The notes below the pieces were generated by a model. The model saw nothing but the letters and a program-made list of their open reading frames with translations. It had not been told where the DNA came from and did no database searches. Source: Ancylobacter sp. Lp-2 (GTDB lineage Bacteria > Pseudomonadota > Alphaproteobacteria > Rhizobiales > Xanthobacteraceae). From it: DNA of 54,534 bases. The position numbers and the translations under genes were made by a program. Each line of letters begins with the position of its first letter. Position 1 is the stretch's first letter. This document shows, piece by piece, positions 53,971 through 54,534 of the stretch. The stretch lies in NCBI RefSeq assembly GCF_020523795.1, contig NZ_JAJALI010000018.1:1-54534 (forward strand), in the 5' to 3' direction.

Positions 53971-54431
53971 GGATTCCTCCGTTTAAACACTTGTTCCGGC
54001 TCGCTTTGCCGGGGTTCTCTTCTATGGACCAAAAGCCGCAGGCTGTCTTGTCTTGCTTATTTTGCAGTGCAACGTGTCATTTGCGCGACGCGGTAGAACT
54101 ATGTGCTGGTTACATGACCTTTGGTCAGTCGATTTCCTCGGCGGAAAAACACGAAATCTCCTTGCTGGCATTCGGAATTCTGTATACCAATACAAGGCCG
54201 TCTTCCCGTTCTTCGGTCGGGCGAGGGGCGGATTTCCGGCGCGGGCGCTGCGGGATCGGCCCATCGGGTGCGGTGTCGCGCCGCAGTGGGGCGGCAAGAA
54301 ATTTCGAAGGCCCGGGCTGGATGGTCGACGCCAACGACCGCGCATCGGCCGCCTTCGCGAAATAGCAGAGCCGGCCATGCCGCGGGGCGGGGCCGGAAAG
54401 ACCAACAAACGACCTTTCGGGAGGAAGGCGC
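53971..54431. other. Divergent intergenic region between pyk and pntA
   Basis: 461 bases without a supported gene, AT-richer around 54040-54200. Two inverted repeats stand out: TGACCtttGGTCA (54115-54127) and TGTATaccaATACA (54181-54194). They are candidate operators for either gene. Promoters of pyk and pntA must lie here, but none is clear enough to place. Confidence 0.5.
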
Positions 54432-54534
54432 ATGCGCATAGCGGTATTTTCCGAGCCGTCCGTTGAGCCACGAGTTTCGGGTTCTGCGGATACGGTCAAG
54501 CGTCTGACGGGTCTTGGCGGGGAGGTTGTCGTGG
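54432..54534 (+). CDS. pntA: NAD(P) transhydrogenase alpha subunit, 5' end only
   Basis: 34 codons from an ATG with a GGGAGGAA ribosome site run off the right edge. The start MRIAVFSEPS, then TVKRLTGLGGEVVV, is the typical N-terminus of the NAD-binding PntA subunit of the proton-translocating transhydrogenase. With so little sequence the call rests on this resemblance; alanine dehydrogenase has a similar N-terminus and is the main alternative. Confidence 0.7.
   Translation, partial: MRIAVFSEPSVEPRVSGSADTVKRLTGLGGEVVV

Noticed and set aside
54053..54466. Small overlapping frames on both strands in the pyk-pntA gap
   Set aside because: Short, mutually overlapping, no ribosome sites, and they run into pntA; better explained as an intergenic region.

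Overview
The window is GC-rich DNA with densely packed, often overlapping genes. It suggests an alphaproteobacterium of the order Hyphomicrobiales, perhaps near Xanthobacteraceae. The pointers are a Rhizobiales-type porin, a BcsN-containing cellulose locus, several TRAP/FadR/HxlR/LysR accessory loci and the codon bias. This placement is inferred from gene content and was not tested by phylogeny. I recognise 48 protein genes, two of them cut by the window edges, one tRNA gene (tRNA-Sec), and a set of operators, terminators and hairpins.

Left part (1-8116) is a uronate-catabolism locus. A FadR-type regulator heads a minus-strand operon of kduI, kduD, a SMP-30 lactonase and uronate dehydrogenase (udh, cut at the left edge). 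Divergent from it are an MhpD-family hydratase and, after a promoter with a palindrome in its spacer, a complete TRAP transporter (receptor, small and large permease). Together they would import uronates or unsaturated oligouronide products and feed both the ketodeoxyuronate route and the oxidative aldarate route. From 8143 to 12633 lie a TetR regulator, an MFS exporter with a divergent LysR regulator, and a quinone-reductase-like gene with a divergent HxlR regulator.

The centre (12570-25488) is a complete selenocysteine module. It holds selD, a tlpA-transglutaminase gene pair, a respiratory formate dehydrogenase operon (fdnG with an in-frame UGA and a SECIS hairpin, fdnH, fdnI), fdhE, selA, selB and the tRNA-Sec gene selC. 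selB and selC overlap by 22 bases. The selenium enzyme and everything needed to make and insert selenocysteine are therefore carried in about 13 kb. About 1 kb of gene-poor DNA, AT-rich at first, follows the tRNA, then a porin with a strong terminator.

The right part holds an exported protein of unknown role, a three-gene signalling set (CHASE3 histidine kinase, single-domain response regulator, receiver-HisKA_2 kinase), an ABC-F ATPase divergent from a TetR regulator, an exported epoxide-hydrolase-like protein and a DoxX-like membrane protein. A cellulose synthase locus follows (bcsA, bcsB, bcsZ and a TPR protein on the minus strand, bcsN divergent). Then come a second ABC-F ATPase, a LysR/aldo-keto reductase pair, a LuxR-type regulator, a Hint-domain protein, pyruvate kinase and the first codons of pntA at the right edge.
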